Shown in pieces: positions 9,106 to 15,618 of a DNA stretch of 19,010 nucleotides. Source of the DNA: Gammaproteobacteria bacterium (lineage in GTDB: Bacteria; Pseudomonadota; Gammaproteobacteria; DRLM01); NCBI GenBank assembly GCA_015490395.1, contig WFXX01000086.1, positions 1-19,010 of the forward strand, in the 5' to 3' direction. The notes under the pieces were generated by a model. It saw only the letters and a list, made by a program, of their open reading frames with translations. It ran no database searches and was not told the origin of the DNA. The position numbers and the translations under genes were made by a program. The first letter of the stretch is position 1. Every line of letters starts with the position of its first letter.

Positions 9106-9897
9106 TTATCGCACCGGATGGGCGCGGACCCAGATGACTGCGCCCAGCTCCAGGGGACGGGGCTGGCCGTCCCGAGGCAGGGTGCCGCTGCTATCTACCA
9201 GGGCGGAGAAGCCCCACCAACCGGCGCGCGGGATGCCGTAGGTGAACACCCCGTTGGCGTCCGCCTTCACGAACTGGGTAGCCAGCGGCGGGACCTCGGC
9301 CCGGGCACTGCCGTCCGCGTTGTAGTATTCCACCTCTACGGTGGCGTAGGGAACGGGCTTGCCATCCCGCTTCACGATCCCCTGGAAGACGTTGCCCGCA
9401 TAGAGTCCGTAGGGCCGGCTCAGAGGGATGATCTCCGCCGGCAGGCCCAGCTCCTCGTCCCAGCCCTCCTCGAGCCCGTAGGCGGAGACCACCACCTTGG
9501 CGATCTGGCGGATGAAGACCTGCTCGGAGGGCTCCCAGTAGGGGCGGGGCACCACGTAGAAGACGTGGTCGCCGGGCATGCGCAGGCGGTAGGTGGCCAG
9601 GAAGCCTTGGTGGGCCCGACCCTTGAGGTCGGTGTAGCGTCGAGGCTGGAGGCGCTCCAGGAGGTCCAGGGTCTCTCCAGCCACGCGGACTCCGAAGGCC
9701 TCGGGCCGCTCCATGTCCATGCCCTGCCCCTCGAAGGGGTGCCAGAAGCGGACCTCCAGCGCGAGGGGCTGCCGCCGCTCGGTGACCTCCACGATGTCGT
9801 CGCTGGGCAGCAGCATCTGAAAGTGAGCCCTGGCCGGCGCCGCGGCGCCGGCCAGGGCGGTCAAGGCGAGCAAGGCGCTCAGGGCGCGCGCCTGCAT
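9106..9897 (-). CDS. DUF4198 periplasmic protein (NikM/NikK-like)
   Basis: A 263-residue exported protein. Residues 1-24 are a signal peptide ending PARA, giving a mature N-terminus HFQMLLPSDD, the classic DUF4198 opening. Later landmarks are LEVRFWHPFEGQGMDME, YRLRMPGDHVFYVVPRPYWEP, a Gly-Leu-Pro-Ala-Glu-Ile-Ile segment, the VKRDGKPVPYATVEVEYYN beta-sandwich strand and GVFTYGIPRAGWWGFSAL. The family includes soluble components of nickel and cobalt uptake systems, and proteins with unknown metal roles next to outer-membrane transporters. The ATG at 9897 has AAGGA eight bases upstream; an ATG at 9906 lies directly against that site. The barrel gene stops 11 bases before, so the pair is co-translated. 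A metal-binding role is inferred; the metal is not known. Confidence 0.85.
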   Translation of the reverse strand: MQARALSALLALTALAGAAAPARAHFQMLLPSDDIVEVTERRQPLALEVRFWHPFEGQGMDMERPEAFGVRVAGETLDLLERLQPRRYTDLKGRAHQGFLATYRLRMPGDHVFYVVPRPYWEPSEQVFIRQIAKVVVSAYGLEEGWDEELGLPAEIIPLSRPYGLYAGNVFQGIVKRDGKPVPYATVEVEYYNADGSARAEVPPLATQFVKADANGVFTYGIPRAGWWGFSALVDSSGTLPRDGQPRPLELGAVIWVRAHPVR

Positions 9898-9908
9898 AGC
9901 TGGCATCC

Positions 9909-10925
9909 TTAGCCGCCCAAGTTGGCGGCCCAGCCCAGGCTCCAGCGATACTTCTCGTCGTTGGAGATGCCGCCCAGCTCCTGATAGATGGGGTAAGAGA
10001 AGTTGGCGTACAAGGACTGCCCCTTGTTGATGCGGAAGTTGATGCCCGGCGAGAGGTAGACCACATCGCCGCCGCTGTTCTTCTTGATCTGGTCGTTTTC
10101 CACGTCGGGATCAGCGAAGATGCCGTTAAGCTCCACCACCGGGATGAGCGTGCTGTGGTGGTTGAAGGCCGCGGCGACATCCAGCTGCCAGGACTTGCCG
10201 GAGCGGAACTCCTTGGCCCCTTCGCTGGGGACCCGATAGAGCACATCGGCATCGATGGCGATCTTCTCCGTCAGGTGCCCGCTGAAGGCCACCCCGCCCT
10301 GGAAGATGATGGCCCCGCTACCGGGCTGGTTGTGGGTGCCCAGCACCTCACCCCGGTCGGTGAGATTGGTGATCTTGCCGGTCGGGATGATCACCCCGAA
10401 GACGGAAGACCACTGGCTCTCGCCGTCGTTATAGAAACGATGCCGCCAAGTCAGCAGGGTGTCGCCGAAGCCTGCCGACTTGGCCGTGGGCGAGATGCAC
10501 GCGGTATCCGCGTTCTCCACCACACCGTCGCCGTCAGGGTCGAAGCAGGCAATGGCGGCATCGTCGCCATTGTCCTTGAAGCCCTTGAAGCTGTTGTACT
10601 GGGTCATGATGGAGATGTCGTTGTCCTCCCCAAAGGGGAAGGCCACCGTCAAGAAATAGGCGTCCTCGCTGGAGTGCATGTGCACGTCCTCGCCCTGGAC
10701 GCGGAACTGCACCATCTGCTGGTCGGTAAAGGTCTCGTAGCGCCGCGCGTCCCAGCGAAGGCTGATGACGGGTTGCTCCACGATGGCCGCGCCCACGGCG
10801 TTGATGCTGCCCGAGCCGCCACCGCGGAGGGACTCGCCGTGCCCGAAGGCGGTCATGGGACCAGTGGCCAGAACAGTGCCCAGGGCGGCCAGGACGCCCG
10901 CCCGAACGGTGCCAACGTGCTTCAT
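9909..10925 (-). CDS. Outer-membrane beta-barrel transporter-like protein with EF-hand-type loop
   Basis: A 338-residue protein with a signal peptide (residues 1-28, ending AFG) and a mature N-terminus HGES. The body shows amphipathic beta-strands with alternating aromatic residues and ends in WSLGWAANLGG, as in PF13557-type transporter barrels. In place of a plain loop, residues 127-143 read CFDPDGDGVVENADTAC: a textbook 12-residue EF-hand loop (D129, D131, D133, G134, V136, D140) held between two cysteines, probably extracellular. VHMHSSED (residues 81-88) adds further metal-type ligands. GGGAG lies 11 bases before the ATG at 10925. It is the first gene of the operon with DUF4198, 4TM and FMN-binding genes. 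It probably admits a solute or metal through the outer membrane; the substrate is unknown. Confidence 0.85.
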   Translation of the reverse strand: MKHVGTVRAGVLAALGTVLATGPMTAFGHGESLRGGGSGSINAVGAAIVEQPVISLRWDARRYETFTDQQMVQFRVQGEDVHMHSSEDAYFLTVAFPFGEDNDISIMTQYNSFKGFKDNGDDAAIACFDPDGDGVVENADTACISPTAKSAGFGDTLLTWRHRFYNDGESQWSSVFGVIIPTGKITNLTDRGEVLGTHNQPGSGAIIFQGGVAFSGHLTEKIAIDADVLYRVPSEGAKEFRSGKSWQLDVAAAFNHHSTLIPVVELNGIFADPDVENDQIKKNSGGDVVYLSPGINFRINKGQSLYANFSYPIYQELGGISNDEKYRWSLGWAANLGG

Positions 10926-10941
10926 CTTGCGCTGCTCTCCC

Positions 10942-11025
10942 TTAGGTTGTTGCGTTCGTAATGAGTATTGGTTGTCGGTTTTGGGGCGCCGGAAAAGGGC
11001 CCGGCGAAGACGCCTTCCGTGACAT
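10942..11025 (-). CDS. Upstream mini-ORF (27 aa) in the barrel operon leader
   Basis: An ATG at 11025 preceded by AGGAG with a four-base gap opens a 27-codon frame (starts MSRKASSPGPF, ends LITNATT) whose TAA at 10942-10944 runs straight into the GGGAG ribosome site of the barrel gene. It lies wholly inside the predicted mRNA leader. It could be a leader peptide controlling the operon by translational coupling or ribosome stalling. No known family is recognised, and chance cannot be excluded without conservation data. Confidence 0.42.
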   Translation of the reverse strand: MSRKASSPGPFPAPQNRQPILITNATT

Positions 11026-11034
11026 TAAACTCCT

Positions 11035-11057
11035 AAAAGTGGCACCAAAAGTAGCAC
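11035..11057 (-). promoter_or_regulatory. Tandem 11-bp direct repeats over the -10 and start region
   Basis: Plus-strand AAAAGTGGCAC (11035-11045) and AAAAGTAGCAC (11047-11057) match at 10 of 11 positions with a 12-base period. They cover the -10 hexamer and the predicted transcription start of the barrel operon, a typical place for a repressor. I cannot assign a regulator family. Confidence 0.55.
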
Positions 11058-11077
11058 GAAAATAAAATACGTGTCAA
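11048..11077 (-). promoter_or_regulatory. Sigma70 promoter of the barrel-DUF4198-4TM-FMN operon
   Basis: On the minus strand a perfect TTGACA (11072-11077) is followed after 18 bases by TACTTT (11048-11053), itself preceded by TG-C as in extended -10 elements. The predicted transcript start is near 11041, giving a leader of about 115 bases to the barrel ATG. The -35 box begins at the foot of the terminator hairpin of the preceding gene. Confidence 0.72.
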
Positions 11078-11106
11078 GAGCCCGGAGGCCGAGGCCCCCG
11101 GGCTCT
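11077..11106 (-). terminator. Terminator-like hairpin after the His-rich gene
   Basis: Positions 11077-11085 (AGAGCCCGG) pair perfectly with 11098-11106; after one mismatch three more pairs continue to a CGAG loop. It lies about 20 bases downstream of the His-rich gene's stop. The following minus-strand sequence is TTGACA, so the T-tract is minimal and termination may be partial. Confidence 0.55.
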
Positions 11107-11125
11107 CCCTTACGGTTTCGATGCC

Positions 11126-11395
11126 TCAGTGGCGGTGATCGTCGTGCGCGGAGCCCTCGTGGCCCTCGTGCGGATGATCGTGGGGTCCGTGGTCGTCGGC
11201 ACCGTGCTCGTGATCGTGCCCGGGACCAGCATGCTGGTGGGGATGCTTGTGCTGGTGGCTGTGGGGATGGCTGTGCCGGTGGGTGTGCTCGTGGCTGTGG
11301 CTCAGCGCCCCGTGCCGATGCTCGTGGCTGTGGGTGTGCTCGTGCTCGTGCTCATGATGGTGCTCATGCTCGTGGTCGTGCTCGTGGTGGCTCAT
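11126..11395 (-). CDS. Extremely histidine-rich small protein, likely metal storage or chaperone
   Basis: The 89-residue product has 38 His (43 percent), mostly as alternating His-Glu, His-Asp, His-Ser and His-Pro units, with no Cys. It begins MSHHEHDHEH and ends HDDHRH. There is no signal peptide, so it is expected in the cytoplasm. A perfect AGGAGG (11404-11409) sits eight bases before the ATG at 11395, which argues that this is the real frame and not the Val/Met-rich frame opposite. Such composition resembles Hpn-type nickel-storage proteins and the His-rich tails of SlyD and HypB, which bind nickel, zinc or cobalt; homology cannot be claimed because the sequence is low complexity. It lies upstream of, but is separated by hairpin and promoter from, the barrel-DUF4198 operon. 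Confidence 0.8.
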   Translation of the reverse strand: MSHHEHDHEHEHHHEHEHEHTHSHEHRHGALSHSHEHTHRHSHPHSHQHKHPHQHAGPGHDHEHGADDHGPHDHPHEGHEGSAHDDHRH

Positions 11396-11521
11396 GACGC
11401 TTTCCTCCTTTCCTACAGCCCGCATGCCGCGGGCGTCCATAGTTCTCGGCCGCGGGGCGCCCACCCTTGAGCCACCACGGAGCATAGCACGCCCCTCGGG
11501 GGTTGGGGCCCCGAACAGAAG

Positions 11522-11550
11522 AAAAAAGAACGGCTCCAACAGGGCCGTTC
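11522..11550 (-). terminator. Rho-independent terminator upstream of the His-rich gene
   Basis: On the minus strand, 11550-11542 pairs with 11536-11528 over nine pairs (one G-T) around a five-base loop, followed immediately by six T and then CTTC. This is a textbook intrinsic terminator. It would end the Sel1 transcript, a small RNA from the C/A-rich region, or act as an attenuator before the His-rich gene. Confidence 0.8.
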
Positions 11551-11619
11551 GCTGATAGGTTTGTTGTTGGTCTTGTTCTGGTCGTGGCGATGGTATGGAG
11601 GCCGTGGGGCTTGTGGTGG

Positions 11620-11694
11620 TTATAGGTGCCCCGGCGGTGTGGTTGTGGTTGTTTCCGGCCTCGCCGGCCTATTTCTATGCAGGAATTGGGCCAT
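11620..11694 (-). CDS. Candidate 24-codon leader peptide with five consecutive Thr
   Basis: An ATG at 11694 opens a 24-codon frame, MAQFLHRNRPARPE followed by TTTTTPPGHL and TAA (11620-11622). The run of five Thr codons (alternating ACA and ACC), then Pro-Pro, lies about 70 bases before a strong terminator, the layout of an attenuator leader. No good Shine-Dalgarno is seen, and the Thr run may simply reflect the C/A-rich composition. Confidence 0.25.
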   Translation of the reverse strand: MAQFLHRNRPARPETTTTTPPGHL

Positions 11695-11778
11695 TCTTTT
11701 AACGTGCTGTTGCTGAAGAAATTATTTGTGGCGGGCTTGGCTAGGAGGGTGGGATCTGTCAAGTGTGCCGACAGGGCC

Positions 11779-12519
11779 TCACGGGGGGGGCTCGTCAGGT
11801 CCTATCTCGCCGGCGGCTCGGCGGCGCCAGTATCTCGCCTTGGCCGGATCACGAGGTAGGCCCAGCCAGCCCTTGGCGTAGGCCTGGGCCAGGAAACGCT
11901 GGGCTGGCCGGTTGCCCCCCTCCGCAGCCAGATGGAAATACTGTCTGGCAAAGACGGGATCCCGGTCCACGCCTTCACCTTTCATATACATGTAGCCCAG
12001 ATTGAACTGGGCCCCGGTGTGCCCCTGGGCGGCGGCCTTCTGAAACCAATCCACCGCCTTCTCCGGATCCTTGGGGACGCCAGCCCCCTGGGTGTAGAGC
12101 ACGCCTAGGCTGTTCTGGGCGGGGGCGTAGCCTGCCTCCGCCGCCTTTTCGAACCAGAAAGCGGCCCGGCCTAGATCCCTGGCTACTCCTCGGCCACGCT
12201 GGTACAAGAGGCCCAGGTTGTATTGGGCCTCGGGCACGCCCCGTCGTGCCGCCCGTTCGTACCACCGGGCCGCCTCGGCGGGATCCTCCTCCACGCCCAC
12301 CCCATTGTCGTAGGCGGCGGCCAGCAACAGGTAGGCCCGGGTATCGCCGGCCTCGGCGGCCTGGCGCCAGAGGCGCACTGCCTCCTCGAAGCGCCCGGCT
12401 CCATAGGCGGCGAGGCCCTGGTCCACCGGATCGGCCTCCGTGGCCGAGGCCGGCGCCGCCGCGGCGGCAGCGAGCAGGACCAGGCCCAGGGCCACGCCGA
12501 TGAGCCTTGCCGTTTCCAT
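11779..12519 (-). CDS. Sel1-like tetratricopeptide repeat protein, exported
   Basis: A 246-residue protein. Residues 1-24 form a signal peptide (ARLIGVALGLVLLAAAAAAP, cleavage near PASA). Next comes a TPR-like unit (GLAAYGAGRFEEAVRLWRQA) and about five Sel1 repeats of 36 residues with the A..LG..Y..G.GV..D...A..W..KAA pattern, for example NLGLLYQRGRGVARD and NLGYMYMKGEGVDRD. Such solenoids are scaffolds for protein-protein contacts; this one should be periplasmic. The ATG at 12519 is chosen for its GGGGGAGGAAGG ribosome site; extension to 12567 has no support. It is divergent from cytochrome c4 across a 197-base shared upstream region. The specific partner is unknown. Confidence 0.9.
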   Translation of the reverse strand: METARLIGVALGLVLLAAAAAAPASATEADPVDQGLAAYGAGRFEEAVRLWRQAAEAGDTRAYLLLAAAYDNGVGVEEDPAEAARWYERAARRGVPEAQYNLGLLYQRGRGVARDLGRAAFWFEKAAEAGYAPAQNSLGVLYTQGAGVPKDPEKAVDWFQKAAAQGHTGAQFNLGYMYMKGEGVDRDPVFARQYFHLAAEGGNRPAQRFLAQAYAKGWLGLPRDPAKARYWRRRAAGEIGPDEPPP

Positions 12520-12583
12520 GGCCTTCCTCCCCCGGTGCCCGGCGGATCGACTAAGCGCTTGAGGCATCGCTTCGGCCCATCAA

Positions 12584-12611
12584 TTGACGCGGGCCTTCGA
12601 GGCGGTAATAT
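12584..12611 (+). promoter_or_regulatory. Sigma70 promoter for cytochrome c4
   Basis: TTGACG (12584-12589) and TAATAT (12606-12611) are separated by 16 bases, matching consensus at five of six positions and closely at the -10. It points at the cytochrome c4 gene, whose ATG is about 100 bases downstream, leaving a GC-rich structured leader. Confidence 0.7.
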
Positions 12612-12716
12612 ACACCCACGTCCCGTCCGCCGGGCGGAGGCGCGGGCCGGGAGGGCCGGCGCGACGGCCCGGGCGCCGGAGCTGGACCGTGCACAAGACC
12701 TAAACAGGGGGGTGTC

Positions 12717-13358
12717 ATGCTGAGGAAGCTGGGAGTCTGGGGGGCCGCCGTGGCGCTGGCGTTGGCGCCGGCGCTGGCGCAGGCCGCCATCAAGGGCGAT
12801 CCCAAGGCGGGCCAGATGAAGGCCGCGATGTGCGAGGGCTGCCACGGGCCTGGAGGCAACAGCCCGGTGGCCGACTTCCCCCGCCTGGCAGGCCAGTACG
12901 AGGACTATATCGCCAAGCAGATCCACGACTTCCAGAAGGGGCTGCGGAACAACAACCCCACCATGGCAGGTATGGCTGCCACCGTGGCCAGCATGCAGGA
13001 CGCCCACGACATCGGGGCCTACTTCCAACAGCAGAAGATGGCCAAGGAGCCCATCGCGCCGGTGGACCAGAAAAAGGCCGCCGTGGGCAAGCGGATCTAC
13101 TACGAGGGGATCCCGGAGAAGGATGTCTACGCCTGCGTCAACTGCCACGGCGAGCGGGGCAAGGGTAAGGCCCCGCACATCTCGGTCTTCCCGGTGATCG
13201 GGGGCCAGCACCGGGACTATATCATCAAGCAGCTCAAGGATTTCCGAGAGGGCACCCGGGCTAATGACCCTGCGGGGATGATGGCGGACGTCGCCCGTAA
13301 GCTCTCCGATGCGGAGATGGAAGCGGTGGCCCACTATCTTTCCAGCCTGCTGCCCTAA
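12717..13358 (+). CDS. Diheme cytochrome c4
   Basis: A 213-residue protein with a signal peptide (residues 1-23, ending AQA). Two cytochrome c domains follow, each with a heme-attachment site: C39-E-G-C42-H43 and C140-V-N-C143-H144. Each carries the downstream Met-containing segment (NNPTMAGMA and NDPAGMMADVA) that supplies the second axial ligand. Paired motifs YEDYIAKQIHDFQKG and HRDYIIKQLKDFREG show the tandem domain duplication typical of c4. It is a periplasmic electron carrier, usually between the bc1 complex and terminal oxidases. A run of G (AGGGGGG) precedes the ATG by about five bases. A good sigma70 promoter lies upstream. No oxidase gene is nearby. Confidence 0.95.
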   Translation: MLRKLGVWGAAVALALAPALAQAAIKGDPKAGQMKAAMCEGCHGPGGNSPVADFPRLAGQYEDYIAKQIHDFQKGLRNNNPTMAGMAATVASMQDAHDIGAYFQQQKMAKEPIAPVDQKKAAVGKRIYYEGIPEKDVYACVNCHGERGKGKAPHISVFPVIGGQHRDYIIKQLKDFREGTRANDPAGMMADVARKLSDAEMEAVAHYLSSLLP

Positions 13359-13420
13359 GGGATCTGCAGGGAAGGAGCACGCCCATCGGCCGCAGACCAG
13401 CGCCGGGGCAGGCTCGGTCT

Positions 13421-14353
13421 TCAGGGTGGGCGCGGGCCCGCCCAAGACTGCGGGCCGAGGAGGAGGAACTCGAGCAGCGCCTTCTGGGAGTGGAGGCGAT
13501 TCTCGGCCTCGTCCCACACTACGCTTTGCGGCCCCTCCAGCACTGCGGGCGTGACCTCCTCACCCCGGTGAGCAGGCAGGCAGTGCATGAACAGGGCCTC
13601 GGGCTTGGCCACGCGCATCAGGGTGTTGTTGACTTGGTAGGGAGCGAAGGCCCGCCGCCGGCGCTCCATCTCCTCCTCCTGGCCCATGCTGGCCCAAACG
13701 TCGGTGACCACCAAGTCGGCATCCCGGGCGGCCTCGAACGGATCCCGGGTCAAGGTCACGTGGTCGCCCGCCGCCTGCAGCATCTCTGGCAGGGGGTCGT
13801 AGCCCTCGGGGCAGGCGATGTATAGCTGGAAACCGAGCCTGACGGCGGCGTGGATGTAGGAGTGGCACATGTTGTTACCGTCGCCCAGCCAGGCCACCTT
13901 CCGGCCGCGGATCTCACCCCGGTGCTCCTGGTAGGTCTGGAGATCGGCCAGGAGCTGGCAGGGGTGCTCCCGATCGGTGAGGGCGTTGATCACGGGCACC
14001 CGGCTATGGCGGGCGAAGGTCTCCAGCTTCTGGTGCTCGTAGGTGCGGATCATCACCGCGTCCACCATCCGGGAGAGCACCCGGGCGGTGTCCTCGATGG
14101 GCTCGCCCCGGCCGAGCTGGGTGTCCCGGGCCGAGAGGAAGATGGCCGAGCCGCCGAACTGGGCCATGGCTGTCTCGAAGGCCACGCGGGTACGGGTGGA
14201 GGATTTCTCGAAGATCATCCCCAGGACCCGGCCGCGCAGGGGCTCGTGACGCTGGCCCCGCCGCTGCATCTCCTTCAGCTGCCCGGCCCGGGCGACCAGG
14301 GCCTGGATCTCCTCGCCGGTGAGGTCCAACAGCGAGAGGAAGTGACGGGTCAT
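13421..14353 (-). CDS. argF: Ornithine carbamoyltransferase
   Basis: A 310-residue protein of standard length. It has the carbamoyl-phosphate site FEKSSTRTR (residues 48-56), the HPCQ loop (130-133), the ornithine-binding DVWASMG segment (218-224) and the C-terminal HCLPAH (257-262) with its catalytic Cys. It converts ornithine and carbamoyl phosphate to citrulline in the cytoplasm, the sixth step of arginine synthesis. Its ATG overlaps the argD stop by four bases (ATGA), so it is translationally coupled as the second gene of an argD-argF operon. The Ser-Thr-Arg-Thr-Arg and Ser-Met-Gly motifs distinguish it from aspartate and N-acetylornithine carbamoyltransferases. Confidence 0.97.
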   Translation of the reverse strand: MTRHFLSLLDLTGEEIQALVARAGQLKEMQRRGQRHEPLRGRVLGMIFEKSSTRTRVAFETAMAQFGGSAIFLSARDTQLGRGEPIEDTARVLSRMVDAVMIRTYEHQKLETFARHSRVPVINALTDREHPCQLLADLQTYQEHRGEIRGRKVAWLGDGNNMCHSYIHAAVRLGFQLYIACPEGYDPLPEMLQAAGDHVTLTRDPFEAARDADLVVTDVWASMGQEEEMERRRRAFAPYQVNNTLMRVAKPEALFMHCLPAHRGEEVTPAVLEGPQSVVWDEAENRLHSQKALLEFLLLGPQSWAGPRPP

Positions 14354-15540
14354 GCTCGGCCCTCCCCGGCGGCCAGCGCCTCCTCCACCAGCTCCCGCAC
14401 GGCCTCCTGCAGCCGCGCCGCCTCCTCCTCCGTCAGGATGAGCGGGGGCAACAGGCGCAGCACCCGCTCGGCAGTGACGTTGAGCAGGACGCCCCGCTCC
14501 AGGGCCCGCATCACCAGCTCGCCACAGGGTCGATCCAGCTCAATGCCCAGCATCAGGCCGCAGCCTCGGACCGCTAACACGCCGGGCCTCCCTAGGAGGG
14601 CCTCTTGCAATCCTGCCAGCAGCCGACCGCCCAGCCGCGCGGCGTGCTCGGCCAGGGCCTCGGCCTCCATCACCTCCAGCACCGCCAGGGCCGCGGCGCA
14701 GGCCAGGGGATTGCCTCCGAAGGTGGAGGCGTGGCTCCCCGGACCGAGGACCTCGGCCGCCGCGCCCCGGGCGAGGCAGGCGCCGATGGGGAAGCCGTTG
14801 CCCAAGGCCTTGGCGAGGGTGACCACGTCGGGAAGGACCCCCTGCCGCTGGCAGGCCAGCCAGCTCCCGGTGCGCCCCATCCCGGTCTGCACCTCGTCCA
14901 GCATGAGGAGCCAGCCCTGGCGGTCGCAGAGGGCCCGCACCCCGGGCAGGTAGTCCTCGTCCGGCACCACCACGCCGCCCTCGCCCTGCACCGGCTCCAG
15001 CAGCACCGCCACCACGTCTTGACGGTTGCGAGCCACCGCCTCCAGGGCCTCGAGGTCGTTGTAGGGCACGCGCACGAAGCCGGGCACCAGCGGCTCGAAG
15101 CCGGCCTGGACCCTGCGGTTGCCGGTGGCCGTCAGGGTGGCCAGGGTCCGTCCGTGGAAGGCTCCTTGGGCCACCACCACCGCAGGTTGCTCCACGCCCC
15201 GGGTGTTGCCCAGGCGCCGGGCCAGCTTGATGGCCGCCTCGTTGGCTTCCGCCCCGGAGTTGCAGAAGAACGCCCGCTCCATGCCGGTGAGACGGCAGAG
15301 GCGCGCGGCCAGCTCCTCCTGCAGGGGGATCCGGTAGAGGTTGGAGGTGTGGACCAGGGTAGCGGCCTGGCGGCAGAGAGCCTCGGTGACCCGGGGGTGG
15401 GCGTGGCCCAGCGCGCAGACACCGATCCCTGCCAGGGCGTCGAGATAACGCCTTCCCTGTTCGTCCCAGAGCCACGCCCCCTCCCCTCGGACAAAGGCCA
15501 CGGGGAGGCGGGCGTAGGTCTCCATGAGGTGCTCGGTCAT
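14350..15540 (-). CDS. argD: Acetylornithine aminotransferase
   Basis: A 396-residue class III PLP aminotransferase. The SGAEANE motif at 95-101, LMLDEVQTGMGRTG (Asp215 contacts the PLP ring nitrogen) and the Schiff-base Lys244 in TLAKALGNGFPIG are all present. It transfers the amino group from glutamate to N-acetylglutamate semialdehyde, making N-acetylornithine in the cytoplasm; many family members also act on succinyl-diaminopimelate pathway intermediates. The first gene of argD-argF, it ends four bases into argF. The ATG at 15540 has GGAG about eight bases upstream. A close paralogue (ornithine or GABA aminotransferase) is excluded mainly by the coupling to argF. Confidence 0.95.
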   Translation of the reverse strand: MTEHLMETYARLPVAFVRGEGAWLWDEQGRRYLDALAGIGVCALGHAHPRVTEALCRQAATLVHTSNLYRIPLQEELAARLCRLTGMERAFFCNSGAEANEAAIKLARRLGNTRGVEQPAVVVAQGAFHGRTLATLTATGNRRVQAGFEPLVPGFVRVPYNDLEALEAVARNRQDVVAVLLEPVQGEGGVVVPDEDYLPGVRALCDRQGWLLMLDEVQTGMGRTGSWLACQRQGVLPDVVTLAKALGNGFPIGACLARGAAAEVLGPGSHASTFGGNPLACAAALAVLEVMEAEALAEHAARLGGRLLAGLQEALLGRPGVLAVRGCGLMLGIELDRPCGELVMRALERGVLLNVTAERVLRLLPPLILTEEEAARLQEAVRELVEEALAAGEGRA

Positions 15541-15564
15541 GGACCTACTCCGAGAAAAGAAAAT

Positions 15565-15594
15565 ATTTTAAGAACGGGGAGACGGCCCCCGCAA
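15565..15594 (-). promoter_or_regulatory. Putative promoter of argD-argF
   Basis: On the minus strand TTGCGG (15589-15594) is followed after 18 bases by TAAAAT (15565-15570) in a conspicuous AT-rich patch just upstream of the argD ribosome site. The predicted mRNA leader is only about 20 bases. No clear ARG box (paired TGAAT-type palindromes) is visible. Confidence 0.5.
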
Positions 15595-15618
15595 TGCGCC
15601 GGAGCAGGGATGGTAGGC

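Larger units (their letters stand above)
11396..11778 (-). other. C/A-rich leader-like intergenic region upstream of the His-rich gene
   Basis: This 383-base gap lies between the Sel1 gene and the His-rich gene. On the minus strand, 11555-11665 is strongly rich in C and A and poor in G, as in Rho-loading sites or unstructured leaders. It ends in the intrinsic terminator at 11522-11550. A small 5-bp hairpin (CCGGC/GCCGG) lies near 11655-11667. A possible extended -10, TG-C-TATGCT, for the His-rich gene lies near 11480-11488. No larger gene is convincing. Confidence 0.5.

Noticed and set aside
10955..10972. Fur- or Zur-like box (AATGAGTATT) in the barrel leader
   Set aside because: Only one imperfect half-palindrome; it lies far downstream of the predicted start and does not meet a 19-bp Fur box.
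11129..11470. Hydrophobic Val/Met/Leu-rich frame on the plus strand across the His-rich gene
   Set aside because: His codons CAC and CAT read backwards give GTG and ATG, so the composition is an artefact. The minus strand has a perfect AGGAGG.
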